This document shows positions 6,047 through 7,502 of a stretch of 7,502 bases of DNA, one piece after another. Below the pieces are notes generated by a model, which ran no database searches, was not told where the DNA came from, and was given only the letters and a program-made list of their open reading frames with translations. The position numbers were made by a program, and so were the translations under genes. The stretch's first letter is position 1. The number at the start of each line of letters is the position of its first letter. This DNA is from an uncultured Mailhella sp. (GTDB lineage: Bacteria; Desulfobacterota; Desulfovibrionia; Desulfovibrionales; Desulfovibrionaceae): the NCBI GenBank assembly GCA_910579055.1, contig CAJTSU010000172.1:1-7502 (forward strand). The letters run 5' to 3'.

Positions 6047-7456
6047 ATGATTTTGAGCGAACAGGTTGCAAACAAACTGAAGATACTCCTGTCTTCCCTG
6101 CCCTCGTGGAAGAATCTGACAAATTCACAATTCGTGCAGCACCTTGCCATTTTCATGGGATGGACAGTCGAAGACGCAAACTTCAAAATTGAACGCGCAC
6201 GTCAAGAGGCTTTCATCGGAACAGCCCTGAACCGTTCAAGCCTTGTCGCCCACGCCGAAGACCGAGAATACCTCCCCCGCAAGCCCAAGCCCAGCGAAGG
6301 GACGATTCTTTTCACCAATACAGGGCCGCGCCCCATTCTGCTCAAGAGGGGGCGGGAGTTCGTGTCCGACGCACAGCTTCCCTATACGCTCGGCCTCAAA
6401 CTGCTTATCCCGGCGCAGAGCAAAGTGACCGCCCCCGTAACGCAGTATGGAAAAACCTCAATCATTCATACCGTAAGCGAAGAAAAACCGTTCTATGAGA
6501 TTCTCATCAACAAGGAACTGACCCCGAAAGTGATGGCGCTCGAAGTGTGGGTTGATAGCGGAGATGGGTTCCGGAAATGGGAGTACAGCCGCCTCTTGAC
6601 GAACGCATATCGGGATTCTCTTGTCTGGGACGAGTTCTATCATGTGAGTGATCAGATAGGCATCAGGTTCGGCAATGGCACCTTTGGTAAAATTCCGTCA
6701 CAAGGCGCACAAGTACGAATAGACATCCAATACACGGACGGAGATACGCTTCTGCAGGAACGTCAATACCTTTACCCTCTTGAAGAGATTGTTGACATTG
6801 CGGGGGTTCCCGCATCACTCAATATCGAGGTGGCGACAACGATTCAAAACGGACAGGCGCAGGAATCTACTGAGGAAATGCGCCGTAATCTGCATTATTG
6901 GTCCGTGTATAATGAACGGCTTGTCTGGGACAACGACTACGCATATTTCATCCGGCGTCGGTTCCCGGAAGTCGTCTTTGTGCGGGCCTGGGGTGAAGAG
7001 GAGGCCGAGCGCCTTTGGGGACCGAAACTCGAACATATCAACAAGATTTGGATATGCGCCTATGCGCCACGCGAAGGCATTGTTCAGGACGTGATGAACG
7101 CCATTGCGGAAGTCCCGATGCTGTGCCGCAACTTTCAGTGGTACAACCCGGAGCATGTATCCTTCACACTGAAGCTCACAGCGCGAGTCTTGTCGGACAA
7201 GGTGCTTTCGGAGGTTGATGAAGACGTTCGCGCGGCCCTCATGCGGGCATATGGCCGTGATTCCCTGTATCAGCGCGACAAGGTGCTTATCTCCGAAATC
7301 TACGAGTGCATCCAGTCCACAGGGCATTTTGAGAAGGAAACCGGAGCATGGTTTGAGGCTGTCCCGGAAGGGAATTTTGAGGCGAACCTGATTTACCAGA
7401 TGGTGAGTCTCGACCTTGAGAACTCGCAAATCCAAATCGCGCATCTCACCTACTGA
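6047..7456 (+). CDS. Baseplate wedge protein, gp6/GpJ-like (469 aa)
   Basis: This is a predicted core wedge protein that dimerises to link neighbouring wedges into the baseplate ring, as T4 gp6, P2 GpJ and T6SS TssF do. The ATG at 6047 has AGGGGAA (6034-6040) 6 bases upstream, and the gene follows the gp25-like gene by 11 bases, its usual partner order. The N-terminus is helical (ILSEQVANKLKILL, then a segment ending in IERARQEAF). The family signature is visible as IRFGNGTFGKIPSQG (206-220), like the 'v-x-F-G-d-G-x-f-G-x-x-p-x-x-G' block. A second conserved block starts STEEMRRNLHYW (274-285) and runs through NDYAYFIRRRFPEVVFVRAWG. The C-terminal third has alternating strands and a helix with RAALMRAYGRDSLY. 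At 469 residues it is longer than P2 GpJ and shorter than T4 gp6. No truncation is seen. Confidence 0.82.
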   Translation: MILSEQVANKLKILLSSLPSWKNLTNSQFVQHLAIFMGWTVEDANFKIERARQEAFIGTALNRSSLVAHAEDREYLPRKPKPSEGTILFTNTGPRPILLKRGREFVSDAQLPYTLGLKLLIPAQSKVTAPVTQYGKTSIIHTVSEEKPFYEILINKELTPKVMALEVWVDSGDGFRKWEYSRLLTNAYRDSLVWDEFYHVSDQIGIRFGNGTFGKIPSQGAQVRIDIQYTDGDTLLQERQYLYPLEEIVDIAGVPASLNIEVATTIQNGQAQESTEEMRRNLHYWSVYNERLVWDNDYAYFIRRRFPEVVFVRAWGEEEAERLWGPKLEHINKIWICAYAPREGIVQDVMNAIAEVPMLCRNFQWYNPEHVSFTLKLTARVLSDKVLSEVDEDVRAALMRAYGRDSLYQRDKVLISEIYECIQSTGHFEKETGAWFEAVPEGNFEANLIYQMVSLDLENSQIQIAHLTY

Positions 7457-7471
7457 TCTTCCAAATTTTTA

Positions 7472-7486
7472 CTAAACAATGTTTAG
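7472..7486. repeat. Perfect short palindrome in AT-rich intergenic DNA
   Basis: CTAAAC-AAT-GTTTAG forms a perfect 6-bp inverted repeat with a 3-base centre, 16 bases after the gp6-like stop. No T-run follows it on the + strand, so it is a poor intrinsic terminator. It could be a protein binding site or the start of a longer structure cut off by the window edge. Confidence 0.4.
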
Positions 7487-7501
7487 CAAAACTGGTACAC
7501 T
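7473..7501 (+). promoter_or_regulatory. Weak promoter-like sequence overlapping the palindrome
   Basis: TAAACA (7473-7478) and TACACT (7496-7501) match the -35 and -10 sigma-70 consensus at 4 of 6 positions each, with a 17-base spacer. The palindrome overlaps the -35 element. The match is weak, the surrounding AT-richness raises the chance of a coincidence, and the downstream gene lies outside the window. Confidence 0.2.
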
Positions 7502-7502
7502 G

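Noticed and set aside
6815..7444. 209-residue minus-strand open frame opposite the gp6-like gene
   Set aside because: It has no ribosome binding site or recognisable motif, and the opposing frame matches a known baseplate family pattern.
7472..7486. Intrinsic terminator for the tail operon
   Set aside because: The stem is short and AT-rich, and no T-run follows on the + strand, so termination here is not supported.
1..7502. CRISPR array, tRNA, attachment site or insertion sequence
   Set aside because: No regularly spaced repeats, tRNA cloverleaf, terminal inverted repeats or transposase-like frame were seen.

Overview
This window is the middle of a contractile-tail (myovirus-type) phage, prophage or tailocin morphogenesis operon. 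All supported genes are on the + strand and tightly packed, with gaps of 2 to 11 bases or a 4-base overlap, and most have clear purine-rich ribosome binding sites. No integrase, capsid, terminase or host housekeeping gene is visible, so the window alone cannot separate a phage or prophage from a phage-tail-like particle. The moderately GC-rich sequence and strong use of C/G-ending codons suggest a proteobacterial host. A Desulfovibrio-like host is a guess from general resemblance, not something shown by the sequence.

Layout. Bases 1-160 hold the ambiguous end of an upstream gene, apparently with a broken reading frame. Then come a 183-residue protein of unknown function (161-712), a T4 gp19-like tail tube protein (723-1244), a T4 gp26-like baseplate/tail assembly chaperone (1252-2070), and an open frame (to 2242) that has no credible start of its own and is probably reached by programmed ribosomal frameshifting. 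Next are a 1146-residue tape measure protein with two predicted peptidoglycan hydrolase domains (2245-5685), a gp25/GpW-like baseplate wedge protein (5682-6035) and a gp6/GpJ-like baseplate wedge protein (6047-7456). The last 46 bases are AT-rich and contain a perfect short palindrome and a weak promoter-like sequence. The longest stretch without a well-supported gene is the first 160 bases.

How the parts fit. The tube protein would polymerise around the tape measure. The chaperone and its frameshifted longer form would coat or guide the tape measure during assembly. The gp25-like and gp6-like proteins would build the baseplate wedge that starts and triggers the tail. The tape measure carries a lysozyme/transglycosylase-like domain and an NlpC/P60-like cysteine peptidase domain, so on ejection it could open the host cell wall as well as set tail length.

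The most interesting points are the probable +1 (or -2) frameshift between the chaperone and its extension, with a candidate slip string UUU-CCC-UUU-C, and the two different wall-degrading active sites in one tape measure. I do not see a wholly new system: most genes have a recognisable place in a tail module, although the 183-residue gene and the fragment at the left edge remain unassigned.
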